Positions 44,236 through 55,365 of a stretch of 64,000 nucleotides of DNA are shown here, one piece after another. Source of the DNA: Arachnopeziza araneosa (taxonomy: Eukaryota > Ascomycota > Leotiomycetes > Helotiales > Arachnopezizaceae). The stretch covers positions 372,001 to 436,000 of the forward strand of contig QYAI01000097.1 of the NCBI GenBank assembly GCA_003988855.1. Reading direction: 5' to 3'. The number at the start of each line of letters is the position of its first letter. The stretch's first letter is position 1. The position numbers and the translations under genes were made by a program. The notes under the pieces were generated by a model that was not told where the DNA came from, ran no database searches, and saw nothing but the letters and a program-made list of their open reading frames with translations.

Positions 44236-45274
44236 ATCTAGTTAAAGAAGTTTCAATTCTACTCCTGAACTGCTTCCCAAATAGGAACCATCTTGAGCTA
44301 GTGTCAGAATATGTCTCAAAACTTTCTTATTCTCGACTTAATCTCAGCTTGTTCTCTAATATGCTCCGCAACTAGCCTCAAATCTTTACGCTTCCTGAAA
44401 CCAATATTCAAGCACCATCAGCAGTCAGTAAGAAACTTTTTACTCTGATAGTTCAAGTCTAGACCTCATTGTCTTTCCACTACTTCGATCTCAGCGTCAA
44501 ATCGGAATACTCAAATCGGAATACTCAGCTTTGAGTAATTTTTGACGGTCAAGAATATCTCCAGCGTCTAGTCCAGCCATCATGCGAGATGCTTCAAGAA
44601 CCCTCCAGCATTTTCTCGTCTCAAGAACTGGATATATCCTTGCCCTAATCAATAAAAGTTATTCCATTTACGTTAATTATTCTTCTGTTGCATTCATAAG
44701 AAGAGTTGTCTAAACCTTAAGCAAATAATGAAAAAACACCACATCTCAAGCGACAGTGAAGACAAATGATGAATAAACGCGCACCTTAGAATTAATGTGA
44801 AAGACGAGAAAAGGGTAGAGTTCGTTCGAATTGTAGATATTATATATGAAATAGAGCAATTTCTTGTCGAGCTGAAATCGCAAGCTCGCTTTGCCTACTC
44901 TACAAGAACTCAAGGGGTAAATTCACCGAGCAAGGTATCACCTAACCTCTGAGTCGGATCTAAATCACGGGAGATGTATCAAGGACTGCACAAATCTTTC
45001 CTATATTTGAGATCTGTCACCGTGTCATTTGCGGGGTCTGGAGAGGAGAGCTCCGGCTAATACAGTGATTTGGCGGCGTCACTTTGCGAATTAGATTTAC
45101 TGACGCATCTGCCGGATGAGCATAACGACTCTGGTTTTTAATTAGAGTTTTTAACTGAAGATCATTCGTCTTCGTATCTTATCTGTATAAGGTCTCCACA
45201 CGCAAAGCTTTAAGTGCTGTTCAACTTTCCAACATTCAATTGAAGGCTTTTCACTCGACTTAGTCCAACTCACC
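44236..45274. other. intergenic, AT-rich
   Basis: No gene seen. Contains the short direct repeat AAATCGGAATACTC twice near 44500-44525, and the promoter side of the following permease gene. Confidence 0.5.
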
Positions 45275-46789
45275 ATGAGTTCCACAAACAATGTCGGCTC
45301 TGAAAAGGGGCAGATATCTTATTTTCATGCTGAAGATGCCGACAGCATACCTCTCCCTGCTTTTGATGCAGCCGCAGAAAAAGCCCTCCTCCGTAAACTG
45401 AACCTTCACATCATCCCACCGCTCATGATTCTATTCCTCATCGCTTTTCTCGATCGTGTCAACATCGGCAACGCCAAAATTCGGCACCTAACTCAGGATC
45501 CCCATATGATTGGACATGACTACTCTATCGCTCTCTTTATATTTTTCATCCCACATATACTCCTAGAAGTCCCGTCAAACATCATAATTCGTCGCATTGC
45601 ACCATTAACTTGGCTAAGCGGTATCATGTTATTGTGGGGAATTATCACGATTTGTCAAAGTCTTGTTAAATCTTTTGCAGGATTGGTGGTATGCAGAGTC
45701 TTTCTGGGAGCGTTTGAAGCTGGACTGGTCCCAGGAGCAGTGTATCTCATTAGCATGTACTACAAACGCTATGAGCTGCAACGGCGTTTAAGCGTGTTTT
45801 TCTGCGGGAGCATTCTTGCTGGCGCGTTTGGTGGATTGCTTGCGTATGCGATTGCAAAGATGAATGGCGTAGGAGGTTATGGGGATGGAGGTGGATTTTT
45901 ATCCTTGAAGGATTATTTACTGTTGTTGTTGCTATTTTTTTCAAGTTTTTGGTGGTGGATTGGCCAGAGAGATGTACTTTTTTGACAAAAGAGGAGAAGA
46001 AGATGTTGATGGCGAGATTGGAGGAAGATACTGGTGATGCAAAGATGGATAGATTGGATCGCAAAGCAATTTCAAGAATTGCTAAGGATTGGAAAGTGTG
46101 GATAGGGACGTTGATGTATATCGGCGTCGTTAACACCGGCTACGCAACGAGTTTTTTCATTCCAACCATCATTCAGGAGATGGGCTTCACAGCAGCTCAG
46201 AGCCAGGTCAAGAGTATCCCGATCTTTGTTGCGGCAGCTGGTATGGCTTTAATAGTTGCGTGGAGCACGGATCGATTTCGACATCGCTATGCATTTTGTA
46301 TGGCGGGAGTGGTAGTGGGCAGTATTGGATATGTGCTTTTACTCTGTCAAAAGGATTGAGTGCGGGTGTGAAGTATATGGCCTGCTTCTTTGTCACGGTT
46401 GGTGGTTATATGACGCAACCCGTCACTTGGGTATGGCTCTCATACGTAGGTGTCCCCAAATTTCCTCTAATTCCACTGACATATAATGGTAGAATGTCTC
46501 GGGGCATTACAAACGCGCCGTAGCAACAGCGGTACAAATAGGTATCGGGAATCTTGGCGGCATCGTGGCCTCGAATATTTTTCTTCCTGCCCAAAGTCCA
46601 AAATACAAGACAGGATGTGGTGCGAGTTTAGCAATGCTTTGTATGCGTGGCGTTATGTGTACAGTCTTCCTCCTCGGGTTGATGAGAGAAAATAAGATTC
46701 GAGAGCGAGGCGGGAGGAACTCTAGGTATACGGAAGCGGATGCAGATAACTTGGGGGACGATTGGCCGGCATGGAGATTTGGGTACTAA
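45275..46789 (+). pseudogene. MFS permease (ACS/Dal5-type) with two one-base frameshifts
   Basis: Anion:cation symporter family. ATG 45275 opens a polar tail, then LHIIPPLMILFLIAFLDRVN (helix 1) and CRVFLGAFEAGLVPGAVYLI. The frame is lost at the G run 45881-45884: with one more G the protein would continue as GWRWIFILEGLFTVV. The second part runs to 46359 (VVDWPERCTFLTKEEKKML, then NTGYATSFFIPTIIQEMGF) and is lost again at 46353 where one more G would give GLSAGVKYMACFF. After a 47 bp intron (46446-46492) NVSGHYKRAVATAVQIGIGN completes the family C-terminal half, to TAA at 46787-46789. Both lesions are single-G losses in short G runs, so a recent pseudogene and an assembly error are both possible. 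Confidence 0.82.
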
Positions 46790-47144
46790 ATTAGCGGCAG
46801 AACGATATGTAATTAGTGTCAACAAGACAAGGCGACTGTGTTAAATTTATGCCATAGCAAAAGGGCGGAGCAGATTTACCTTCTAGCGTCAGCCCACTCC
46901 GCCCCACTCGGTGATCTTAAAATATCTTGGATGACTCAGCAGTCCACAAGCCACGACGTGTTTCAGGGGCCATGGATTCCTCCAATTTACTCAACTCGAC
47001 AAGCCATCATGACCATCTGTCAAATTCCAAGCGGTTGAATCCAACCTGTGACCAGCGCAAATTCTTGCCAAACGACCACAACTCGACAAGCCAAACCAGC
47101 GCTGCATATGGCCGCGAAGAAGTCCCCTATCCGAATCGTTCATC
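46790..47144. other. intergenic
   Basis: Short promoter region of the NIPA-type gene; contains two copies of CAACTCGACAAGCCA (about 46995 and 47081). Confidence 0.5.
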
Positions 47145-48263
47145 ATGCCTGACGACCTACATATCGGAGTGCTTCTTGCCATCAGCTCTTCCATACTGAT
47201 CGGCTCAAGCTACGTCACGACGAAGATTGGGTTAAAGGATGCTAGCGATCGCCATGGCTTTAAAGGGGATGGATTCGAATACCTTAGGAACAAAACATGG
47301 TGGGCTGGTATGGCTATGAATGTGGTGGGCGAGTTGATCAACTTCGCAGCATATGCCTTTGCGCCCGCAGTCTTGGTAACACCATTAGGAGCGCTGAGCG
47401 TTCTCACGGCTACCATAGTGGGAGCGTATTTCTTGAAGGAGCACTTAGGGGTTTTGGGCAAGCTGGGATGCGCACTATGCTTGCTTGGCTCTGTCCTTAT
47501 TGTCACGAACGCTCCACCGGACAAGGAGATTGAAACGGTTGATGAGATTCTCAAATTTGCAGTTCAGCCTGGTACGTGCGACGATATTGTTCAATAATGT
47601 CAATTAACTGACTGGTCGTTAGGCTTCTTATTCTTCTGCTTCGTTGCCGCTGCGCTGTCTATTTTTATGATTTATTGGGTTTGTCCAAGATACGGTACCA
47701 CGAATCCTCTTTACTATCTGTCGGTCTGCTCTGCAACAGGAGCAGTATCAGTAATGGCGCTGAAAGCCTTCGGCATCGCCCTCAAATTGACATTTGCTGG
47801 CGTAAACCAATTTACGTATCTATCAACATATCTTTTCGCTATCGTTGCTATCCTGTGCATCGTTGTTCAGATGAACTATTTTAATAAAGCATTGAATACA
47901 TTTCCACAATCCATGTAAGTCCGAATTCAACTTGGTTGGCGTGGATCATCCTAATAGGGTCCTAGCGTTTCACCTATCTACTATGTCACCTTTACCACTG
48001 CTGTCCTCACAGCTTCGTTTGTCCTGTTCCAGGGATTCAATATAACAGACAGCATCAAGACCATATCTCTCCTTTGTGGCTTCCTCATCATATTCTCGGG
48101 GGTGTATCTGCTTAACTTTTCGTCGAACAACGCTTGCCAGAAGAACAGGACGGAGGACTCCCCACGGTCCAGTGAGGAAACTCAATGTGAGGACCAAACT
48201 TATGGATTAATGACCAACGAATACGAATTACAGAATATTTCTCTCGAAGAAGGAAGAAGGTAG
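47145..48263 (+). CDS. NIPA-type magnesium transporter (DUF803 family)
   Basis: Exons 47145-47571, 47623-47914 and 47966-48263 give 338 residues. NIPA proteins are membrane Mg2+ transporters related to drug/metabolite carriers. The first helix GVLLAISSSILIGSSYVTTK and the segment AYAFAPAVLVTPLGALSVLT are diagnostic, with FLKEHLGVLGKLGCALCLLG next. The second exon has NPLYYLSVCSATGAVSVM and VVQMNYFNKALNTFPQS, completed across the last intron by IVSPIYYVTFTTAVLTASF. The C-terminal tail (from NFSSNN) is polar and cytosolic. About nine hydrophobic helices. Intact. Confidence 0.93.
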
Positions 48264-49183
48264 AAGAGGATAGACGAGGTAGACTAAAGCTAAGAGAGCG
48301 ACTAAAGCCCTAAAGAGACCTGCGCCGACTATGTTTCTCGCCAGGATTGATGGGATCACAAAATCTTTCTTGATGAACGTTGAAGTCCCAAAAGGAAGTA
48401 TTGTGGCTCCTCGGTCATTAAGTTGTATAACATACCCCTGTGTTTGTACGGCATTCCGCGAGGCCTGGTGCTCTCGGTGTACAAAAGAGTTTGGTTGGCC
48501 TGCGCTTTGAACAGTTGACTAGATGGGTTTGGTAGATGAGCTGTATCACTACAAATTTTAGCTTCGACCTGTAATTTCAGAAATATATGTCACAATAATT
48601 GAGCGTCGGTTTCAGAGATATTTGAATGGAATTATTTTTTCTTGTTCTCGTTTAGAGTTTGTGGCTTCCGGTTTTATTGCTCGAGTCCAATTTGGTTTTC
48701 ACGGGGTCTACTTTACAGTGTTCAGTATTCATGGATGGTATTGAGGACCATGAAATGTTCCGGAAGCTCTAACTAGTATTCAGCTCCCGGAAGCGTGGAG
48801 CTGTTCAGGTAGATCCATAGCTTTCCCGCATCCGCAATCCTGATCATCGCTCTGAAATGTGTCTTGCATTCGTTGAATTCCAACCTCTCACTTGAACTCC
48901 TGTCGCTGCCAACGCACTCCTTCGAAAAACCCTGCCCCCAAACACCCAGAAAAATATCAGAGTTGTTTGTCGGTCACGCCAATGCTGTATCTCATTTCAG
49001 CATGTAATTGGCATATTTCAAGACTTCTATTATTTCATCGTACAACCATACAGCAAGATCGAAGATCCTGAGAGCATGCAAGCGCCATGGCTAGAAAGGA
49101 GCGAGCCTAGGCCTCATAGAAAAGCTTCAGAGCGTTTAGTGTGTGCCAGCCACATGAACTTGCGCGAAGAAATTACTCAAACA
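48264..49183. other. intergenic between convergent genes
   Basis: About 0.9 kb; no recognisable gene or repeat. Confidence 0.5.
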
Positions 49184-50107
49184 TCATTTGTTGTTTTGCT
49201 CTGTGATCAATGAGTCAATGATCTCGGCCAACTTAGACCCCATCTTCCTTCCTCCCTGAGCGCTTGGTTCTACCCTAGCGGAATAATCATCTGCGTTCTG
49301 CCCATCCATGACTTCAAACAGTGCACATGGCACGACTTCCACACCTTCGATCCGGATCTTCTTCGTCGCAACTTCGTACATGCTCTTAATGGCCGTCTGT
49401 AATTGCCCAGGAAACGTGTTATAACCCAACAGCTTCAGTGGTAAATCTGCCCAGCTTGATTGTTTGGATGCTTTCGCTTCGAGAGGATAGTATATCATGC
49501 AGACAATTACCGCTCGAGGTTTTTGCTTCTCCACCAGCCTAGAAATATATGACTCTACTTGATTCTTGAACATCTCTGTAAAGTGGTTAAGAGACCATGC
49601 GGTTCCACGCCGAAGTGAAGTGCGTGGAGTCAACCAAGCAAGTTGTAGCATGTGCCGTATGGTCCAAAAAGTCGGTCTCAAAGCGATGTCATTGGAGCCC
49701 ACCGAGACAATGAGGATATCTCCAGCCTGGATATTGTCTCTGATGAACTCGTCATGCTCCAGCAAATTACTTTCCCGATCTTTTAGAGTAGACTCTTCAA
49801 CTGCCAAGTTTAATGCAGTTGCGCGATCACTCATGAAGTGGTTGAGCCAGAAAGCAACATCCGGTTTTGGTTGTGGTGTATCAAGAGTAGCGCTATATAT
49901 CTCGGGTACAGGCACGGATAGAGCTTCGCCAAGTGGGCCACTTGAAGGGACCCAGTATTTGTTATCGAGAGACGAGTCGCCAGCCAAATATATGATGGGT
50001 TTGTTTGGTCTCACTGTAGACGTGATTGAGTGGAAAGCGGAGACGTCAGGAATGGTGTGACCCTTCCACTCGTAATAGAACCGAGAGGTATTGATTTTTC
50101 TAGGCAT
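49184..50107 (-). CDS. SGNH-type hydrolase
   Basis: Single-exon gene, 307 residues, for an esterase/lipase-like enzyme of the SGNH fold. Block I is IIYLAGDSSLDNKYWVPSSG with the nucleophile Ser in GDSS, block III is ILIVSVGSNDIALRPTFW with Gly-x-Asn-Asp, and the end carries DDYSARVEPSAQGGRKMG, where the usual D-x-x-H is not obvious: Asp-Asp is present but the His is replaced in this stretch. A central helix has FKNQVESYISRLVEKQKPRA. No signal peptide, so cytosolic. Substrate unknown; the missing canonical His makes activity uncertain. Confidence 0.8.
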   Translation of the reverse strand: MPRKINTSRFYYEWKGHTIPDVSAFHSITSTVRPNKPIIYLAGDSSLDNKYWVPSSGPLGEALSVPVPEIYSATLDTPQPKPDVAFWLNHFMSDRATALNLAVEESTLKDRESNLLEHDEFIRDNIQAGDILIVSVGSNDIALRPTFWTIRHMLQLAWLTPRTSLRRGTAWSLNHFTEMFKNQVESYISRLVEKQKPRAVIVCMIYYPLEAKASKQSSWADLPLKLLGYNTFPGQLQTAIKSMYEVATKKIRIEGVEVVPCALFEVMDGQNADDYSARVEPSAQGGRKMGSKLAEIIDSLITEQNNK

Positions 50108-50844
50108 ATTTGGTAAGTTTTTGTCGCAGGTAGGGTTAAAAGCTGCAAGCTTTCGATGAAGCCTTTATACGTTGTTGTTAGATGAAATGAGTGACTCCTC
50201 TCACAGGGCTAGGCAACAAGAAACAAATATGCTTACCTAACAGCTCAGCCACGTCACGCATAAGTTATATTAAGCTCGCATTTATAAAACAGAAAAGAGA
50301 TGAATCATTTATGATTCTTGATATATATGACGCGTAAGTATAACGTCTCGGTACATCAGATACCCTTTTCTTTGATATAAAAGATTCGGTGGCAATTGTC
50401 TTCAACTATATTTCACTCGTGCTCAAATGTTACATCACGTGACCAATACTACTTCAATCCCGGCTTTATATTAAGCTAGGTAGGTAGCTAGGTACTTTGG
50501 TAGCTAATTTGGGACTTCCAAGTTTCTGAGGTAAATTATCGGTTTAAGATGTTGTTATTAAGTGTTGGGAACCTGGTTCATAGTGGCGAGGAAGAATTGA
50601 CAAAAACAAACGACTATTCCTAACATGGCTTTTCGAAAAAGGTCACAAACGATATCATCACTTAAGTCATTGGTTTAAATTGAGGACTGTCATCTAATAC
50701 AAGGGTATTGTTCCCTTGATCGTTCCGTAGAGAGACTCATAGCTATGAGAAATGCAATGCTAAAAAGTGAAGAGCGAGAGCATAATTTCAGAAGTATGAA
50801 AGACCATCAGAGCAACTTTCTGTATCATATGAGAAACACTGCTT
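50108..50844. other. intergenic
   Basis: No gene seen. Contains the direct/palindromic stretch GCTAGGTAGGTAGCTAGGTA near 50475. Confidence 0.5.
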
Positions 50845-51984
50845 TCATGACATGTCAAGTCCGAAAACGTCCCAAATCTCTAATATGTCCTCTGGGCCCT
50901 ATTTGATAAGTCAGTTTAAAAGCACTTGAAGAGACCTACTCTTACCTCATTTAAAATCATCTCCCTAAGCATTTGCGGCCAGCTCACCCTTGAGATCACA
51001 GGTTGAGTACCTCCACCGTTGACCTTCTTAGCCCATTGTTCCTTCAGCTTCAGCATATTCTCCTCCATTCCTGTAACGCGAACCTCTCTGGCACTTTTAA
51101 ACGTGTCAATCAGCTTGTGGATGATTGGTTGGTTCAAATATCCATTGTAATCGAGAAAGCGAACTTGATTGAAGACCGGTCGAAGGTGACGCATCGGGGC
51201 TCCGCCAAGCGCAGTCTGGTATTCATATTCGTTCAAGAGGTCAGCCGACTCGACAAGGAGTGAATCCGTTTCAAATCTCATGTAAGCTGGGCATCCACGG
51301 ATATGGAGAAACGGTTGTTGATAGAGTGTCTGACCCACAAGTCGTGACTCGCTGTTGACATGGAGTTGAGATGGAATCTTAAAGGTGACTTCAAACATCG
51401 GGGAAGCATCTTCTTTTGATAGGTATAGGGTTCTTGCATCTGACATCGAAAACTTCCAGATTACAAGACGAAGTTCGATGGGGAGCTCCGAGAAGAGGGT
51501 GAACTTGTCGAATGGCGAAGGGGCCATCTTCTTGACGCAGGCTGGCATTGAGCTTCCGAAATACGTGAAAGGATATCTCACAGCAAATTCTGTTAAAATT
51601 TTAGTAAAATAATCAAAGTTGAAGTCGTGAAATATGCTGAGAAATAGCTCCTACCGATTTCTTCTTTTGACTTTGCGAGATAGGCCGTTGAATGATTTCT
51701 GCCCTGCACTATTGCCGAGTTGCCTTGTTTGTGCGAGGTTGAAAGGTTTGTTTCCGGAGCTGGTATATTGCCGTTCTCCGTAGAAATATTTCCAGACGAC
51801 TCAAAAGTTGGTGGAGTGGCATGTGTTGCGAGGAGGATAGTCGTGTTGTCTGAAGTTGACGTCGCGACATTGGCTGAACCATCAGAGGAATCCAGAGCGC
51901 AAAAGCCCTATTTCAGTCAGAAAACCATATCTAACCACATGAATAGCCTACAAAGCAATTTAATAAAGAGTCAAGATTAATCAT
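50845..51984 (-). CDS. 2EXR-domain protein
   Basis: Four exons by hand, 51984-51952, 51907-51655, 51589-50946 and 50898-50845, giving 327 residues. The 2EXR domain starts FTLFSELPIELRLVIWKFSM, a fungal expanded domain of unknown function related in outline to F-box starts, followed by ARTLYLSKED and HVNSESRLVGQTLY. The last exon GPEDILEIWDVFGLDMS completes the LREMILNE segment. Upstream exons encode a Ser/Thr/Asn-rich disordered region; the first exon (11 codons, MINLDSLLNCF) and its 44 bp intron are the least certain. An alternative start at 51548 would give only the domain. Confidence 0.7.
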
Positions 51985-53802
51985 GTTGTTGTTCAGTCGA
52001 TCTATCACGCAGAGATTGTTGTTTGTTGTGAGGAACAGATCGCGATTCGTCCCAATTCAGTCGCGAGATATACTACAGAAAACGCGTTCACCGCCTTTCT
52101 GTGACTTTGTATTACATGGAATCGAGCAACCAGATAAAATTAGAGAATCTGAAGGCGCAGTTTCACTTAGCTGAAAGCTTTTGTCGCGGGTAGATAAAAA
52201 TGGATTCGCAGAAGAGAACTGATAGTTTGTAGCTTGCTTCTCAATTTACATTTCCGTCTCATCGATACTCGGGGGCCCTCGTCATAAAGTGTAGAAATCA
52301 ACTCCAGCATATGCATATTTCTTCTACAGGTAAACCCTATGCTGTAACAGTTACCTACTTCATGTAGTAGTTCATACTTCTTCCATTCAGTTCAACCTTC
52401 CTTACCCTTAAAGACTCTTCTTACACACCAGCTCGTCAGTCTTCCTTTGATGCTTGTTATACCTCTCGGCATCGAATTTGATTATCAAATCAACTGTATC
52501 GTTTGTAGTACGGTGACAAGCTATTTAAAAGTGTAGATGGTAGAATGATTAACCGCATGTTGCGGAAATGGAAATGGTTCAACAGGCTTGTTGGTAAGTG
52601 CAATTGAGAAAGAAAATTCGTCTATACACCAGAAATACTATCCTAACAATGGAGCTGAAGATTTCTTGATACCTTACACAGTGAATCTGTTTTCAATGTT
52701 ATAATGCCCGATGACCAAGTCCATTCACTGAAGAGAGTATATTCAATATGAATGAAAACAGACCTCTAGAATTATCCTGAAGCTCGGGGGGAAAAGGCCG
52801 ATTTCGCCGCTGATCTCCTACCCTTATAAATTTAATTAAGAGATTTTGTTGCACCACGAAATGCCCTCGCTTAGGTCCAGGGCAATGGCCTCGTCCTCCA
52901 TTGTTTACCCTTCAAAGACTGTACTGGTAGTGAATTTAAGAATCGGCTGTATTCTAGACCCGTTGACTTCGGGTTGAGGCTGATTCCGAACACTTTTGTC
53001 TCTTGGTTACACATGACTTCTCCTTTTTGGGAGAGGAATTTTTCGAATTTTGTGGTCTTTTTTTTTTTCTGTGGCCTTCAAATAGAATGCTAAGCGACAA
53101 GACTCCTGTTGCCTACGAGAGTGATTGTGGCTTATGTTTTACTATCTCCTATGGCGCATGGCTATCTATCTATCTTTCCAATAGATAACGAAAGTGAATT
53201 TCATACATGCCAAGACTAATAAATAGAGAGAAAACAGGTGCATGCCAGATGCCTTATGCACTACACTATCCTTGTTTATCAAGTTGAGCTAAGAATTAAG
53301 GATCGCTGACTTGTTATCTTTTTCTCGAACCACCTGGAGGTACCTACCTACCTAGGTAGGTAGTAAGTAGTAAATTCCTAGCTCTCACGTGCAAAAAGTC
53401 ACGTGGTATTAACTCAGCTTCCGTCATTGCGTATTACAATTTCCTTTCATCCTGAGATACATAATTGATATTTTGTCATGATCCCATCAGCATTCGGCCT
53501 CACATTCACCCAAAACCGCGAAACACCGTGAAAGTCCGTGACCGTGGAGCTTCAGTCCGTTAAGCGAAACTGAGAGTCCGCGAAGCGAATCCAATCAAAA
53601 CTAGCCTTTGATTTTTGATGCTCAAATCGACATGTCTTATTACAAATGAGGATAGGGAGGCTCAGGATGATTTGTGAGCTGTACAAGATTTGCAACTACG
53701 AGTTCGATGAAATTGGACTCATATATATGTCGTCTGCCACTTTCATCGTCTGCAATTCTCAACATCTCCATTCCAAAAAAAAGCTTTAATACTCGAAACA
53801 AA
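51985..53802. other. gene-poor stretch of 1.8 kb
   Basis: No supported gene. Contains a long T run at 53047-53058 and the palindrome TACCTACCTACCTAGGTAGG at 53341, which extends to GGTAGTAAGTAG. Divergent promoters of the 2EXR and NmrA-like genes lie at the edges. Confidence 0.5.
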
Positions 53803-54956
53803 ATGTCTTCCAGCATTAGAAATGTCATAATGTGAGTTTCTCACTCCCCCTATCCCCCTCTTCCCCGAAGACCATGGTGCTTGATCCCGGATGAGTTTGC
53901 AGCAAAGAATCTTTTCTCAATCTCGACACGCTCGTATTGAAATAGCTAACCGTTACTTAGCATTGGAGCAGGTGGCCGTCTCGGCCCCTCCATCCTCAAT
54001 GCCTTCAAGTCAGACCCACAATTCACCGTCTCTATCCTATCTCGCAATGACTCAACCTCTACTCTGCCATCCGACGTGAAAATCCACCGGGTCAGTACTC
54101 CATACATCGAATCAGAACTTGTCACCGCCTTCACCGGCCAAGATGCTATCATCTCCACAATTGCCACAGCCATGACTGGGAATCAGAGATTGTTGATTGA
54201 TGCGGCAATCAAAGCGGGAGTGAAACGCTTCGTTCCTAGCGAGTTTGGTGGTGATACTGAGAATGAGAATGCTATGGAGATATTGCCACAATATTTTGGG
54301 GGGAAAAGAGCTACGGTTGATTATCTGAAAGAAAAGGTGAGAGGAGGAAATGGAGGTGAGTTGAAATGGACGGCGTTTGTGACAGGTCCTTTCTTCGATT
54401 TGTGAGTTGCCCAAGTCCTGTTGTTCTTGAGAATTATAGAGCAAGGCCTTCAAGCCTGGACTTCCAGTCCAAAGAGTAAGTAAGCAAAGCTAATCTTGCG
54501 ATCAGAGGAATGATTTCAGGCTTCATGGGTTTCAATATGAAAGAACAAAAAGCCCTCATCTTCAACGATGGCAATGGCAAATGGTCTACTACAACCACAT
54601 CATCCATCGGCCAAGCAGTCAAGAACGCCATGCTCCACTCTGAGACTGAAAACAAATACATCTATATTGACTCTTTTACTGTGTCCCAGAACCAGGCCCT
54701 GGCTGCGTTCGAGACGGCTACCGGGAAGACATGGGATGTGACACTTGTGGATGCCGAAGCAGAGAGGAAGGTTGGGTTGGAGAAGATGGCAAAGGGGGAT
54801 TTCAGTGGAGTAATGAGTTTGATCCGTTATATGACTTTTGTAAGTGGAAATGGAGGGAACTATGCTGAGTACAAGAAGACTTCCAATCAATTGCTCCAGT
54901 TGCCAAAGGAAGAGCTTAACGAGGTTGTTGCCAAGCTTGTGGGCATGTTTGGTTGA
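53803..54956 (+). CDS. NmrA-like / isoflavone reductase-type oxidoreductase
   Basis: Exons 53803-53831, 53961-54401 and 54506-54956 give 306 residues. The NAD(P)-binding Rossmann start is formed across the first intron: RNVIIIGAGGRLGPSIL, with the G-x-G-G-x-x-G pattern of the atypical SDR NmrA family. Further motifs are GQDAIISTIAT, LIDAAIKAGVKRFVPSEFGG (family hallmark) and FFDLGMISGFMGF over the second intron. The C-terminal part matches the substrate-side domain (SIGQAVKNAMLH, later WDVTLVDAEAERKVG). NmrA-like proteins reduce phenylpropanoids or sense NADP redox state; the specific role is unknown. Intact; converges with the second Zn2Cys6 gene. Confidence 0.9.
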
Positions 54957-55365
54957 AGAAGCAGGTGGTTCTTGAGGCTGAGGAGTCTACATTACTCTTC
55001 GGAAAATGATCCCTCGTAGCTATTTCCTAGCTGTGTCACTCTCTATATTTTGCACTCCACACTGATAAGACATCTCAACTGAGCACTGAATTCTTCATAT
55101 TTGGCTCCGCCCTCTGGTGATTAACCATATGCATTCAACATCTCCTTCGCTGACTTCTTGACACCACACCAGTAAAAGACTTAGCGGAATAATCTTGACT
55201 CAAACGATGATCTCCGACTCGGAGTCTTCGGCGTAGTAAGTACACAAGGGTGTATTCATCAGCGATGCTACAAGAATACTTAAAATACTCTAGGCTTTAT
55301 TTAACTATCCAATAAGCGTTGTTTCGACAGCAACATATCAACCGACCGTACCGCGACTATCTCCA
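54957..55365. other. intergenic between convergent genes
   Basis: 3' flanks only; nothing recognisable. Confidence 0.5.
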
